A DNA stretch of 64,000 nucleotides from Orbicella faveolata (taxonomy: Eukaryota > Cnidaria > Anthozoa > Scleractinia > Merulinidae): the NCBI RefSeq assembly GCF_002042975.1, contig NW_018148785.1:321837-385836 (forward strand), written 5' to 3'. Below the pieces are notes generated by a model. It was given only the letters and a program-made list of their open reading frames with translations. It was not told the origin of the DNA and did not search any database. Positions 1-11,905 of this stretch are shown piece by piece. Each line of letters opens with the position of its first letter. The stretch's first letter is position 1. The position numbers and the translations under genes are program-made.

Positions 1-844
1 GTCGAAACGTCGTCGCTTTTTAGAGTTTTTTACAGTTTTTAGAGTTTTTAACCGTGATGGTTTTAACTTTTGTCTTATTGCAATGTTTTATAGTTAAATT
101 AAATAATTAAAGCCTATTCTTTTACGAATTTTGTATGTGGCCAAAATAACTCAAAATACTGTGACTGAGTTCCTTTAAGGGAAAACAAAAAATCAAAAGT
201 TAGCTAATTCGGATATTGGTCTGACAGTAAATAATATTTCATTGTTTTTGTACGCGCTGAGGTGTGCTGACAGGGATGAAATGTATCTTTCACTTACTGC
301 CTAAGGCTGAATGAAAACAAAGCTTCAATCCCGGAGGGTGATTAACATTTTGTTTCTCCCAACAACGCTTAACAGCATCAACACATCTGTCCAGTAGATC
401 GGTGAGGAGAACAAAAAAATTGGTCAAGTATGGATTTGTTTGTTTTATTTATATATATATATTTATTTATTTATTTATTTTCATTTATTTATTTTTTTTG
501 GCCATTTTGAAATATATTTATAAAATATGAATACATAAGGCAAGGAAGCCCAGGGAAGCTAATAAGCCTTATGCAAAGGACAGTCTTAAAGATACCTAAG
601 AGAATAATTAGGTCTTGATAGACATGCCAGCCGACATAATGAGCAGGAGTGAGTGAGTGAGTGTGAGACGTAAAACTAAATTCTCACAACTGCTGTCCCG
701 TAAGAGGAAGTTTACGTAATTAAGACTTAAACTGCTTGATACGATTCAGATATTACAATATTTCAGTTTAAACTCAGTGTAAGCTAGATTTGAGGAACAG
801 TGGTTTTAGAAAACACTGACTGATTTTGACACCAAGGATCGAAT
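1..844. other. Upstream flank without a recognised gene
   Basis: No convincing coding exon. Bases 1-55 hold three loose copies of a TTTTTAGAG-like word. Around 134-181 lies a stretch that recurs, imperfectly, at about 52021-52068 (shared words TATGTGGCCAAAA and CTCAAAATAC), so it belongs to an unnamed dispersed repeat. The promoter and 5' untranslated region of the CABIT gene should lie here but cannot be placed. Confidence 0.5.
445..500. repeat. AT-rich simple repeat
   Basis: A TATATA run followed by repeated ATTT units. A second short run of GAGT units lies at about 646-664. Confidence 0.8.
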
Positions 845-2368
845 ATGACCCAGCCTGTGGAGGGTAAGCAACAGATTTCCATTCTGAAATACTGGCACAA
901 AATCAGCTTTATGATTGTCTTTGTAGTACAAAAAGAGCTGAAATTTGTCTTTCACTTTATAGCTACAAGATACAAGACTCAACCGCTTGAAGACACACTT
1001 GCTAACTTCATAATTCGATACCGACCTCCTTATACAGTCCAAGTGTTGGAGGGAGTTGACAGTCCAACAGGAGCGTGTTCGCTCTCATTGAATGAAATAA
1101 TCACAGTTCACACAGTTGTGCGGTTAAAGCGAATCAAAGTGAAGAATTCGAAAGGCGGGTATTTTTTCTTGCCTGTAGACAACTCGGCCAGAGTCGAGAT
1201 AGTTCCCAAAACACGCACGCGGCAGAGTAAAGGTGGGCTACGTTCGCACGCTCGACGCTCAGTCATGATCACGTTTCTGCGCACCCTTACAGAAATCCCT
1301 GAGCTGAATCTAGAAGATGGAGATATTCTGGAACCAATCGTGGCTGAAACTCCGCGGGGAAAGAAAGCAGGACCTGAAACTTTAACATGTAAGATTCTTC
1401 GTAAGCCCGATAGGGAAATACGATTGCCACTTGATTATGTTATGCCTTTCGAGTCGTTTGAAGAGTTCGACCCAAGGCGCTACTCTTTGAGGTACGTCGC
1501 TGATAACATTGCTTTTCCCGTTGCTGTGCGGTTTATCGGAGACGTAAAGTTCAGCCCAGAGGCTAGGATAGCCTTAAAAGGAGAGTTTCGCTTTGAAGAA
1601 ATAGTGGAAGAGTCCATTGTGATCGCAACCACGGAACTACGCGACCAGTTTACCATACTGAAGCTCCCAGTTGATCTTCAAGTCACCGTATTTCCGATCA
1701 GAAAGCTCCGTTGCAATGCAGAGTACATAAGGAAATATTGGGAACGTCTACAGCCGGAAATTGACAAGCTTGAAACGCAGATTACAAGTGTGAAAGACGA
1801 CTTGCTACCCACGAGCTATTTTCAAGAGAACGCACTTTCAGCTGGGCTAGAGGAAAGTGGGGATACTGGTTATCACAAAGCAGTGGATGTCTCCATTGTT
1901 AATGAATACGTGTCTCCACTAGAAGGAGATGGGCATGTTTACGAAGCTATAAGCCCCTCTTTTTCAGATAGGCAAGACCAGTGCTTGCAAGTGCTAGAAG
2001 AAACTGAAGATTATTACGAGGCAATGGAACTCCCCACCACAAGGAAGGTCTGTGAATACATGCCAGTTCCAGGAGAAGGTGAGGATGACTACGTGGCCGT
2101 GGAAACCTCCATCGCGCGGAAGCTCGACGAATACCACATGTCACTTCTGGACAGGTGTGAGCATGTTTACGAAGCAATGAAACCCTCGCACGCGCACAAG
2201 TTCAGCGGGGGCCTGCCGTACTCAAGGGCTAGGAGCTGTGAACGTACCGACAGTAAAATTACTCAAGGCTACGGAGAAAAATCACTTAATTCATCTGTTG
2301 CTTCTTTCCCACAAGACAGCGCTTCCATGGAGAGTAGGGAAACTGCAAGATCAAGCAGAAAGGATTAA
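845..2368 (+). CDS. CABIT-domain signalling adaptor (GAREM/THEMIS-like)
   Basis: Probable cytoplasmic adaptor. The preferred model is two exons, 845-863 and 963-2368, giving 474 aa; without splicing the frame stays open and gives 507 aa. After the short start exon, residues about 7-255 look like one CABIT domain, the all-beta module of THEMIS and GAREM: a PLEDTLANF-type opening, then the RYRPPYTVQVLEG segment, and LPVDLQVTVFPIRKL near its end. Next come a charged helical stretch (about 257-290) and a low-complexity tail. The tail has loose repeats carrying tyrosine motifs YVSP, YEAI, YEAM (twice), YMPV, YVAV and YHMS. YxxM is the PI3-kinase p85 SH2 consensus and YxxP the Crk SH2 consensus; in GAREM and THEMIS tyrosine phosphorylation or SH2/SH3 partners matter. 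No SAM domain like that of GAREM is seen. The subfamily is uncertain. Confidence 0.8.
   Translation: MTQPVEGKQQISILKYWHKISFMIVFVVQKELKFVFHFIATRYKTQPLEDTLANFIIRYRPPYTVQVLEGVDSPTGACSLSLNEIITVHTVVRLKRIKVKNSKGGYFFLPVDNSARVEIVPKTRTRQSKGGLRSHARRSVMITFLRTLTEIPELNLEDGDILEPIVAETPRGKKAGPETLTCKILRKPDREIRLPLDYVMPFESFEEFDPRRYSLRYVADNIAFPVAVRFIGDVKFSPEARIALKGEFRFEEIVEESIVIATTELRDQFTILKLPVDLQVTVFPIRKLRCNAEYIRKYWERLQPEIDKLETQITSVKDDLLPTSYFQENALSAGLEESGDTGYHKAVDVSIVNEYVSPLEGDGHVYEAISPSFSDRQDQCLQVLEETEDYYEAMELPTTRKVCEYMPVPGEGEDDYVAVETSIARKLDEYHMSLLDRCEHVYEAMKPSHAHKFSGGLPYSRARSCERTDSKITQGYGEKSLNSSVASFPQDSASMESRETARSSRKD
864..962 (+). other. Predicted in-frame 99-bp intron of the CABIT gene
   Basis: The donor GTAAGC follows ATGACCCAGCCTGTGGAGG, and the segment ends in a pyrimidine-rich TTTCACTTTATAG acceptor. 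The length is 33 codons, so retention keeps the frame open. Retention would insert a hydrophobic stretch (with SFMIVFVVQKELKFVFHF) directly before the domain, which is unlike CABIT proteins. Removal joins MTQPVE to ATRYKTQPLEDTL. Confidence 0.7.
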
Positions 2369-2461
2369 AACTGAATTGGCTGCGTTACACATTTAGTATT
2401 TTACTCCAGATGGCTAAACAGACCTTTCTTTTCTCACTACATAATATATCATTATAATCAA

Positions 2462-2776
2462 ATGGTGACGAGTAAAATTAGGATATAAGTTCCGGGTGCG
2501 TTTTGTCAAAGTTCGTATAATTTTCCGAGCCTTTACGCGAGGGAAATTATAATAATTTTGACCAAAAGCTAGCGAAACTATTTCCTAATTTTACGAGTAT
2601 GCCATTCGGTTACCTTTCATCGTCGGTGACAAATTACGCTTACAATTGTGGGCTTTTGGTTTGTTTATTTTATCGATAAATTTCGCGTCATACGTTCCAT
2701 TTGTAATTTCACATGTGAAATTATAAATTAGCGCTGAAATTTCGCGCCAAAATTAAGGAGTAATTTGTCACCCATG
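2462..2776. repeat. Paired MITE-like inverted-repeat modules
   Basis: Module 1 (about 2466-2600) has arms with GAGTAAAATTAGGA at the left and TCCTAATTTTAC at the right. Module 2 (about 2625-2773) has GGTGACAAATTAC at the left and GTAATTTGTCACC at the right, around an internal AATTTCACATGTGAAATT palindrome. No coding capacity. It lies about 100 bp after the CABIT stop codon and may form part of that gene's 3' untranslated region. Confidence 0.65.
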
Positions 2777-5700
2777 ATACAAATGAAACGTTAAAGAGAA
2801 GAACAGCTTACATGTAGGTTAAAAATGAAGCAACAAGTGCAAATGACTTTTAAAACAAACTTATATTGCAGTTTTGGATTCATATCTTGTGTTTTTTTAC
2901 AAAATGTCGTCTCTAATTACTTCGCATCGCTGGGAATATCAGCTGATATCCTGAATCCATTGGTGGATTGTTTTCATCGATTGGCAGGTTAAATATTTGG
3001 TAAAATAAAACGTTTAGATGATTTACGTTGGCCCAATATGGCAAACTATGCAAGTCTACAATTTTTTGACAATTTCTCCGAAGAGAATGTTAATGGGGCC
3101 GGAAAGATCCAGCTAAGAGTATCACTTGACCTTATAAACTGATCCAGCTCAGAGCTTTATAGATTAGAAGTTTGGAATTTAATCATCCGTATTACATCGT
3201 ATTATAACAGTTTTCCCGGAATTACTCCTTTTCTTCAAAATGATCTGATATTTAGAGATGATATGCATTTTATTCAAGCCTTTAATTCTCCCTGATATAA
3301 TGATGACCGAGACATCGCTTAATAATATTAAATGTAAATGAGTCAATCTGTATTCACAGGTTTTTTTTACCTATAATTTCGGACAAGTCACATTGAACGA
3401 AGTATTCAGTGAAATTAAAAACTCCTAGACAGCGCGAATTACAGATAGGAATTCCAACAAAATTCTCAGGACCGGTTTATTTCAACGTTCCCAGTCATTT
3501 GATTGTCGCAAAGCCATAGACAAAACGATACACTGGGAAAAATATACCCCGGGCTACTGATAACAATGAAAAAGAGGGAACAAACATCTCAAAAGTCAAC
3601 TACTGCGTGAGAGCAGCTGAAATCTGTTATTTTTATCTATGACAAGTCCTTGCCAATTCTTGACATTTTTATAGACCTAAGTTTAGAACTGAGTGCATTA
3701 ATGCATTCGCATGTTCAGTTAATAAGTGACATAAGGCACAAGTCGCCTCAATTCCTTGTCAGACAACAGGCCCCTTTACAAGATTGCATAAATAAGGTCC
3801 AGTATCGGTTTTTGCTCTCATTAAGTAATATTGCGCTCTGTCTGAGTTGAAAGTGGACCGCTTAGCACAAAAGGTAATCTCAGTTAGACTCCGCACGAGT
3901 TACCAATAAAACTAATGTTTACAGAATAAAGTGGAACAGATGTTTGGTGATGTTTTTACTCGGCTTGTATGCGAGACGAAGGGAGGGAACGTGAGGTCAA
4001 TTCTTTATCGAGAGTACAAGTATCGAATTAAATATTTCAAGACTTTGGAGATCGAATACAGAACAGACAAAACACACAACTTTGTGACCTCTTCAATGGC
4101 CCCAGGCCATAAATAACTTACTGAATTGTTTTCATGACAGAGTGACTTTTCTAGAATAATTGTATTCTGACATTAAAAGCCACTCAAATGCAGAAACAGT
4201 TAAGAAGTATCTTGTCGGCCGAAGACGCTGAGCTGGTTTGGAGTGCCTTCGCGTCAACGACGGTGAGTAGAGAATTTTCCGCCAGATAAAGTTTTTTTAA
4301 TATACAACTTTTCAAGAGAAAATAACTGGTTGCTTTTATTGTTCACAAAACACCTGCAAGTGAAGCTACGAAAGCAATTTTTATTAAGGGCGCTCTGCAT
4401 AATTTTGGACACACAGCGGTCAGAGAAGTCAATCACCAATAACTGTGATGCTTTACATTTCCTTCTTTAACGTTCGAAGCTCTTCACGTTCGGAAAATAA
4501 GAGAATCGATTCAAGGTGTTTTATCAGTTCAAACTGTTGAGGATTTTTATGAAACTCTGCGCGCACATGCCGCATACAAACACGTATGATCTATTCACAA
4601 GAATGAAATCTCCCGCTGAAAAAAACGTTTCTTCTATTGTTTGCTAGAGTAAACTACTCTTCCTTCATACCTCCGCTGCAAAAATCCATATGACTGTAAC
4701 TTTACAGGTAATGTCAGTGAAGCATCCGCACAAATTTGAAGAGGCAGAATTTAATTAAGAAAAAGATTTATTTCCTCAAAAAGTGTGTATAAAGTAGCAA
4801 ATTAAGTACCGTGGATTGACGTAGGTCACCGTCGCGTGTATGTTAATTTTCGCTTTTTTTGAAATCCATGGCGTGACATTTCTGCTGCTCTTGGTTACGT
4901 CGTTGGCACTCTTTGACAGCGTATGCAAATGACTTTTCTCTTTACTGGTCTCAAGACATATCTTGTATAGGATTTGTTTGGAGAATTGACCTATTTTAAA
5001 AGACGATTTCCCGTTTGTGATCACTCGCTTTTTCTGTTTTCTCACGATTAACATGCATCACTTAATATCGAAACGTTGAGGAGGAAATTATTGCTGGCCA
5101 CTTAGTCAGAGGCTCCAAATGTTTACTAAGCGGCTCCGTGTTGCGAACCTCATTAATATCGAAACTAACCGCAGAATTAATGAAATCTAAAGTGGCCGGC
5201 TACCAAAGAGTTTCTGCTGCTGTATTTCTGGTCAAAACAGTGTCAAAATTGACTAAGTACCCTAGCTTACACCCAGTGCATACCCAAAATATGATGAATT
5301 TCTGAAGACTGAGTAAACTGATATTGTTTTAATCGATTTTTCGAAAACACAAGGCAGTGTTTGACAACATCTGCCAGTCTTTTTTCATTTTACTTTTCAA
5401 TGATGGGGGGAGGGGTGGATGATTTGGTATTTAATTTTTTTTCTTCTCAGAACGTGTGTATCATCTCTGGCTTGATATTTTTTCTCCATGTAATGTCTTT
5501 TTTTTCTGCTCACTGGTCGTGTGCATGAGTTCTTTTTGGTACAAATATGCTTGAAGGATATATATATATTTTTTAATCACCTAACCACCGCCCCCCCTAC
5601 CCCTCAAAAATCAAATGGTCCACTCCTTAGTTTAGATCTCTGACTTCCTATATCTATATTGTTTTACTCGTGGTAACATCACCGCCTCAGTGCACCACAA

Positions 5701-6443
5701 TAGAAACTTTAAAAGGGTTATTGGCAGGACGTCTCGTCAGTTAATGGTTTAAGCTCTATTTTTAATTCTTTACACTTGCCGCTTTAAAGGAAGGAGACGC
5801 TTTTAACACGAAATGTATTTTTTCGATATCTCTTTGAAAATTTCATGCAATCTACAAATGCCTTCACAGGGTTAGAGTAGGGAGGACTCATGAAAATTTA
5901 AGAATTTTTGGAGTAATTTTTAAGACGTTTAATTATGAACAACGAGAAATGGAAAGGGACTATTGGATTTGATACAAACAGGGCAAAATGAAGTTTAAAT
6001 GAAGAATTAAAACTAGACATTTGTAATCTTACTAATTGATAGACCTTTGAACTTCCGTCCTTGACCATCACTCAATTTCATAAATACGCATTTCATAAAA
6101 CAATATAACTCCCACTTAATAATGAGAATTTGTTCAGTATTGAAAGTATTGAATTAGCTAGCATTTTGGGTAATCTTGTTCAAACTGTGAGAACGGGGTT
6201 AAAATTTCGTAGTCGTGAAATGGGAATCCGGTCGGAAGTTTATTACTATTCGTTTTCAGAGACCCGTTTCTGTTCGACCTGATCCTGTCTCAACTGGAAG
6301 ATTAATGTGATACATGGAGTTTGAGGTTGAGACTCAAAGAGCACAATCTCCCCACCTCCCCCTCCCTTCCCATTTTCTCCAGGAGTGTTATAAGAAATCA
6401 GTCGTTGTTCTCATCCACGGGACCGGGACCCAGTCAGGTGCAT

Positions 6444-6459
6444 GGTAACCATGGTAACC
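6444..6459. promoter_or_regulatory. Palindromic X-box-like site
   Basis: GGTAACCATGGTAACC is a perfect palindrome that fits the RFX-factor X-box pattern GTNRCC-(spacer)-RGYAAC. It is far from any mapped start, so function is only possible. Confidence 0.3.
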
Positions 6460-9390
6460 TTGACAGTGATGCCAGTCGGTCGGGGATATAATTGGACAAA
6501 CAAAATACACAGACACAACGCTGTTCCACGTTAATGGATTTCTCCGTTCACTTCGTAAATATAAGCAGATGTCGTGAACAGATTCAATTAATTGGGACTA
6601 CAATGCAACTATTTCTTGCCGGATGCCATTAGTAACGCGTTTTAACCAGTCATGCCAAACATTAGAGACATTTCCTGTTTACAAAACACTGACGTCAATG
6701 TTTCTTAGTCATTTAAATTTGCGCGCCCACCAAACATGAGCAGCGATTGAAAATAAACGAAATTGAAAACACAAATTAAAATATAAGGGTAACTTCTATG
6801 TTCTCTTTGTTTTGTTGAGGGCCTCAGCTCTGTTAGGATTACAGAGCACAGGATATTTTAATCGGTTTAGACTTAAATTGTGAAGTCTAACTTATCCGCT
6901 TTGACAGATATCCCCTACAAACCCACTGTGGAATACATCTGTAATGAATGTGACCTCTGACTGTCCCGTTTACGCATGATGTCGCATGTACATCGAAATC
7001 ATCATAAATGCTAGGTCATTGTTTTCCTTCTTTTTCTTTTCCATGTTGGGTTATTTCCTCACCAGATCTTTCAATAGAGCATCTTTCAGCGATGTCACTC
7101 GTGAAATCATCGTGTAAAAGCAAAAAACGGAAACACGACAGCCATTTTTGGCCTTGAGTTGGAAAAATTTGCTTTCCCCTGTCGAGTGTGAATGGGGTTT
7201 AACTAGAAGTTTACAATCGGTGACGAGAATTTTTTTGCTGATAGCTGAGTTCTGACACCTACAAAGTTTACTGAGGAATGGGCTGAAATTGTAACTGATG
7301 GCTGAAAGGACGCGGAAAATTTTCGTGATCGTCCCCTTCCCAGACCTTTCCCCCTCCCAAGTACTGAGTTTTCATGTACAAGGCCAGCCATATCAGTTCG
7401 GCTCGAGCCTTTGAAGTTTTAGATAGCGAAGGCTTGGCTTAGAAAGTAGACATCAAAGAAATTATTTTGCGCATCAATGCATCACTTGACTATTTCCCGT
7501 ATTCTCAACACCAGCCCGTTGGCAATGCACTAGATGATATTAAGAGAAAATGGATACTAATTAAGCGAGGGTTAATTTCTCTGACCGTTTCGATCCGTGT
7601 TGAGTTCTCAGCTGTCGTGGTGTTTTCACATCTTTATTCAATTAAAATTAATTCAGAACTGAATGCCTTGCGTGATTGCGTGCAGTTCTGCTCAATTTTC
7701 TTCTCCTTGGCTTCTTTGCGGTGCCCGTAGACTCGGTTCCACCCCTCGCGCATCCTTCCGAAACCAACGTTCTTTCCTAGAAACGTCCGATTTCTCAATA
7801 GCGGTGATCAGATAAATACTCCCGCGATTTTTTCCCCCGGTGTTCCTGTACGTAGAAAGATATATATTTAGCCCACGCTATCCAGGTGGGTACACTTGAC
7901 GTGACCAATATCACTCGTGGCTGCTTTTATCGCATCATAATTTTTACTGTCACAATGTTGTTTCAATTGCACGTCAAGAGAAACTATAAAAATAGCTTTT
8001 CTTCCGATTACAGCACAGACATAAACTAGCATGGCTACTTAGTAAGCAAATCTTGCAGTTTCGATCACAGGCTGGGATTTTTTTTCTTTTTTAACAAGTT
8101 AGCTGATTCGCGGCCTTGTTGATTTGGTGAAACTGACCTGATCCGAAGTAAATTCTGTTTTAATCGTTTGATTTTAACTTAAGCTATTTTCAAACTTCGG
8201 GGATTACACATTTGACTTTTATTTTGAGAAGACACCCACGCTTGTCGTTCGAACTGTCTGTGGAAAAAAAATTACAGGAATGCGAACAATTTGGGTAGCT
8301 GACTTCCGGACGTAGCGCAAAGATATCTAATCTAAATATAATATTACAAACTGGGATATTTCGCTCACGTTCATGTCTGCTTTAAAACATCTTATTTGGA
8401 TCAAAAGGAGAGATACGTTGATTAAAGGCTTTGGATATTGCTCTCAATCAATCATGTTGATGACGTAAACTTAACATCTTTTATTGACGTGAGGGGCTTC
8501 AATAACAAAAGGTAGATAAAAGACCACAAATGTTTACTTGCGCCATAAACTGAAAAGAAATATAGCAGTGACTTTAGAGGAAATTGTAGGAAGCCGGCGC
8601 GATTTGTGACTTGGCGTTTTGAGGCATAAGCTCTATAATGATCAGGAATTTCGGAGGATCTACGTAAAAAGGTCACGCGCGCGCTGTAATCCGGACAGCT
8701 GTTTAACCCCTCCTTCTTTGCCAGTGAACATTGAAGTCTTTCATATCAAGTGTACGTACCAACAGCAACAAAGCCGAAGGGTTCTGTGTTCAACGAAGCA
8801 TCACATCGCTAAAGGATTCAGCTGCAACTAAAGAAATTTAACAAGCAAGGAAATAAGGTATTCAGGTAATATGTCTTGATTAGAAAACGGACCATTGAGG
8901 CTTTTTAAATCGATCGCAAATGCATTCTGCTCAATTCGCGAGCGAGCAATGCCCTTTGGAATTTTGATGAAGTAAGCGGAGTGCTTTCGTTTCAATTCAA
9001 GCTTTGCATAATTTTTTCCTTTACTCTACCTTTCTTTGGTCTTAAAGTTCTTATGTTACTGAATTTTTCGGATGTAGCTTCCGATCGTTTACAATTCTGC
9101 ATTAGAGCTTGTCCAACAAGATTTGAATAGCCCTGTTTTCTTTAATATATCACTCATTGAGTATCCCATCCAGTTTAACGGAGGTGTAGCCTAATATAGA
9201 AGCAGACAGGTTTTTAACGTCACGCAGGTTTGGTTGAGCTTTCATAACACTGTCAATATTGTCACTTCTTGACTTTGTGTGCAAGATGCTATTTTTAATT
9301 CCTGGTTTGATCCTCGTCACTTTCAGAATCGCTAAAACATAGTTGTTGTATTTAGGTGGCATACAGATTTCGGTTTCTTCCCATTTCGAT

Positions 9391-9422
9391 TGTCTGTCTG
9401 TCTGTCAGTGTCTGTCTGTCTG
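9391..9422. repeat. TGTC microsatellite
   Basis: Repeated TGTC/CTGT units with one interruption (CAGTG). Confidence 0.85.
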
Positions 9423-11641
9423 CACCTCGACGTGTCCTCAGGCTGAAAAAGCACAATATTTTGCTTATTTTTTTTGTTGTTGTGATATTTTTAACTCGTA
9501 TATTCATCATATTTCTAAAGCTGGAAATCTTCTACTTTGATAAGATCCCAGGTTTTCTGATACAAAGAAACAAGTATCTATTTTTATCGCGAAATCTAGT
9601 TTCGGCATGGCCAAATGCAATATCCCATTGTCTGTAAATCGGTGTACCTTTCTCGGACATTCAGAAATGTCTTTTCGTCAGAGACGCATTAGCCCTGTCG
9701 GTGAAGCTTGTTTACTTTGTCTCTATGTTAGCTAAGCGGCGATCAGACGCTCTGATCAACTTCTTACAACACACTGCCGAAGTCAGCCACCTTACGTCAA
9801 ATTAAACCGAGGCTACACTCCGATGGAAGTCGCCAGCTGTTATCTAATACTCATGCTCTCTTTACGCTTTGAACGAAATTTATTCAAGCAAATCCGGTAG
9901 TTTATTTTTATCATTGCGTACGTTATCACTGCGCAGGGAAATGGTTATGTCAACTTTAGCTCGTACAATTATCTTTATAGGTCTTCGCTGTAATTTGTTA
10001 CTTCAAGTTGATACAAGTTTAAAAAGTCGAGTTATTTATCGTTCAGTGTGTGTTTTACCTGAATTATCGATCGGTTTCTTTTTGATGATATAAATTTGAG
10101 TTTACAGTTCAATGTTTTAAGAGCTTGAGTAACGTAAAAATAAACTATGAATGTTTAAAACCACATAGCGGCCCAAATTTGAGAGCATGGCCAGTATATG
10201 CGCATATATGGGCATTAAGATTGATAAATCAGTTAATATTTATTTATGTCCTTCACACTGTTTACTTAAAAAGAGGAGGATTCTCAAAAGTTGGAATCTT
10301 TTACAACAAACGAAGGCTTTCAAAGTAAACATGTTTTTCCTCTCAAGAATTTTGAGTTAAGCCTATTTTCAGATTTTTTTTTTTGGCACTTGCGCTGATA
10401 ACTATCTCGGCTTAAATTAATAGAATGACATCAGTATTGTCCACGAAGCCATTTGATTGAATATCTCAATATTATATAACTGGTGCAATATTGGCAGACA
10501 GGAAAACCTTTCCGTTGTGGTTACTTGTCACTTCAAGTAGACCACCACGAGGTTTCCTCGACTCTATGGATATTTTTGTTCAGTTAAATTCATCAACACT
10601 CTGAAAGAACGGACCACTTGAAATTATCAGACTTTCTCAGGATTTATGACTTATTGCTACTCCTAACATATATAGAGTTGAAAATGTAACCCTGTGATCT
10701 TTACCATGTGTACAGACTTTCAGGTGTCTGTTCGTAAGGTAGATCAGTTCTTGTACAGGCCTAATTTTCAACTTGAACACTTTTAGTTTTGTGCTCAACT
10801 GATTTTAAGGCGTTACCTCCAGATGTTTCTTTGGATCGATATCTTTCTTTTCACGAAGGAATATCGGAAAAACAACCTTCGAGGTGGTCTCTGTGTTAAT
10901 CAGATGACAAAAAAAATTATTAAGCATATATCAGCTGGACTGTTGTTGCCGACCCCAAAGATAAACCAACTTCGGTCAAAACATGGAATTTTCAGAGTTC
11001 TTTGGCGGATAGTTAAGTGAGTTCAAAATTTCCAATCTCTTTTCATTTGCCGAAAATGTTTCTAGTTCATTAGCTTTCAAGTTATTTACCGGCCAATTAT
11101 AACCATCCCGGTGTAGAAGATAAAGTTCCACTTTCTTTTTCTCTTTTTCTCGAGAACGAAACTGGCATAAAGAACGGAATGTGCTACTCAGTGTCAGTTG
11201 AAGTTTTTTGGGCCAATCACAGAAGCCTTTTTGATGTCGTCTTTTTGTCGACCCGGTTAGCAGATATACGTTTCGAGTTCTAGGCAGGCCGTGAAAGAGG
11301 AAGTGATGTTTCCTGTTTCCAACTTGTCGACCTTTCGATCCTAGCAGAGTAGTTTGTCTGGGTCGAGAAACACACAGCCGTGTATTTTTGTCCGTCACAG
11401 TGCGTATTTTGTCAAATCAGTCTGGCGGAGATCGAATTTCGCCAGGCCTTAAAATAGATGAAATGGTGCAATGTTGGGATAGAAAAGCTCTCATTGCAGT
11501 TGAACCTAAAGTCAAGTACACAGTATGTCAATGTCTTGTTTACGTGTTCGCTTACACGATTGCGCCAACGAAAGTTTCATTTTGTGAGCAAATCACTGAC
11601 TATCCGGCATTTTCTAATCACACTCTTCTTCTTTGCTTAAG

Positions 11642-11905
11642 GTATTCCCAAAGACTTGGGGAGGTAACACTTACGAGAAGGTGTTTGAAGGATCAAGTTT
11701 GGTTGACAGGGTAGTAGAAAAATCGCCAGAAAGATATTCCACTCGAGAACAGGCGACAGAGCTTCTCCAGGGCGTCCTCAAAGAAGGATTTATCAAAAGC
11801 ATTGGCAGATCTCGACTGTTTGAGGACGGTTCACAATTGTTTTATTGGACAGAAAACTCGCAATCACCCAACAACATGGCGACCACCGTCAATTCAAGAA
11901 CACAG
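11642..11905 (+). other. DEP-like domain exon of the formin
   Basis: This phase-0 exon of 88 codons reads through FEGSSLVDRVVEKSPERY, STREQATELLQGVLKEGFI and RLFEDGSQLFYW. That is the G-S-x-L-V-D, helix, L-x-x-G-x-I, beta-wing order of DEP winged-helix domains, which bind membranes or receptors. The acceptor is TTCTTCTTTGCTTAAG and the donor GTGACA. It splices in phase to the linker exon 816 bp downstream. A separate upstream gene is possible but less likely, because no stop or terminal exon intervenes. Confidence 0.6.

Larger units (their letters stand above)
2777..11641. other. Long stretch with no supportable gene
   Basis: About 8.9 kb in which only short open frames occur, none with recognisable protein features. 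It should contain the 5' exons and promoter of the formin at 11642 onward. One weak candidate for an upstream coding exon is 11463-11510, ATG to a poor donor GTCAAG, in the right phase and reading MVQCWDRKALIAVEPK. Other contents are a short inverted repeat around GCTGGCCACTTAG (about 5093-5204), a GTCT microsatellite (9391-9422) and a palindromic X-box (6444-6459). Confidence 0.5.

Noticed and set aside
10976-11398. 140-codon minus-strand open frame
   Set aside because: Basic, low-information sequence without domain features, splice support or similarity; considered incidental.
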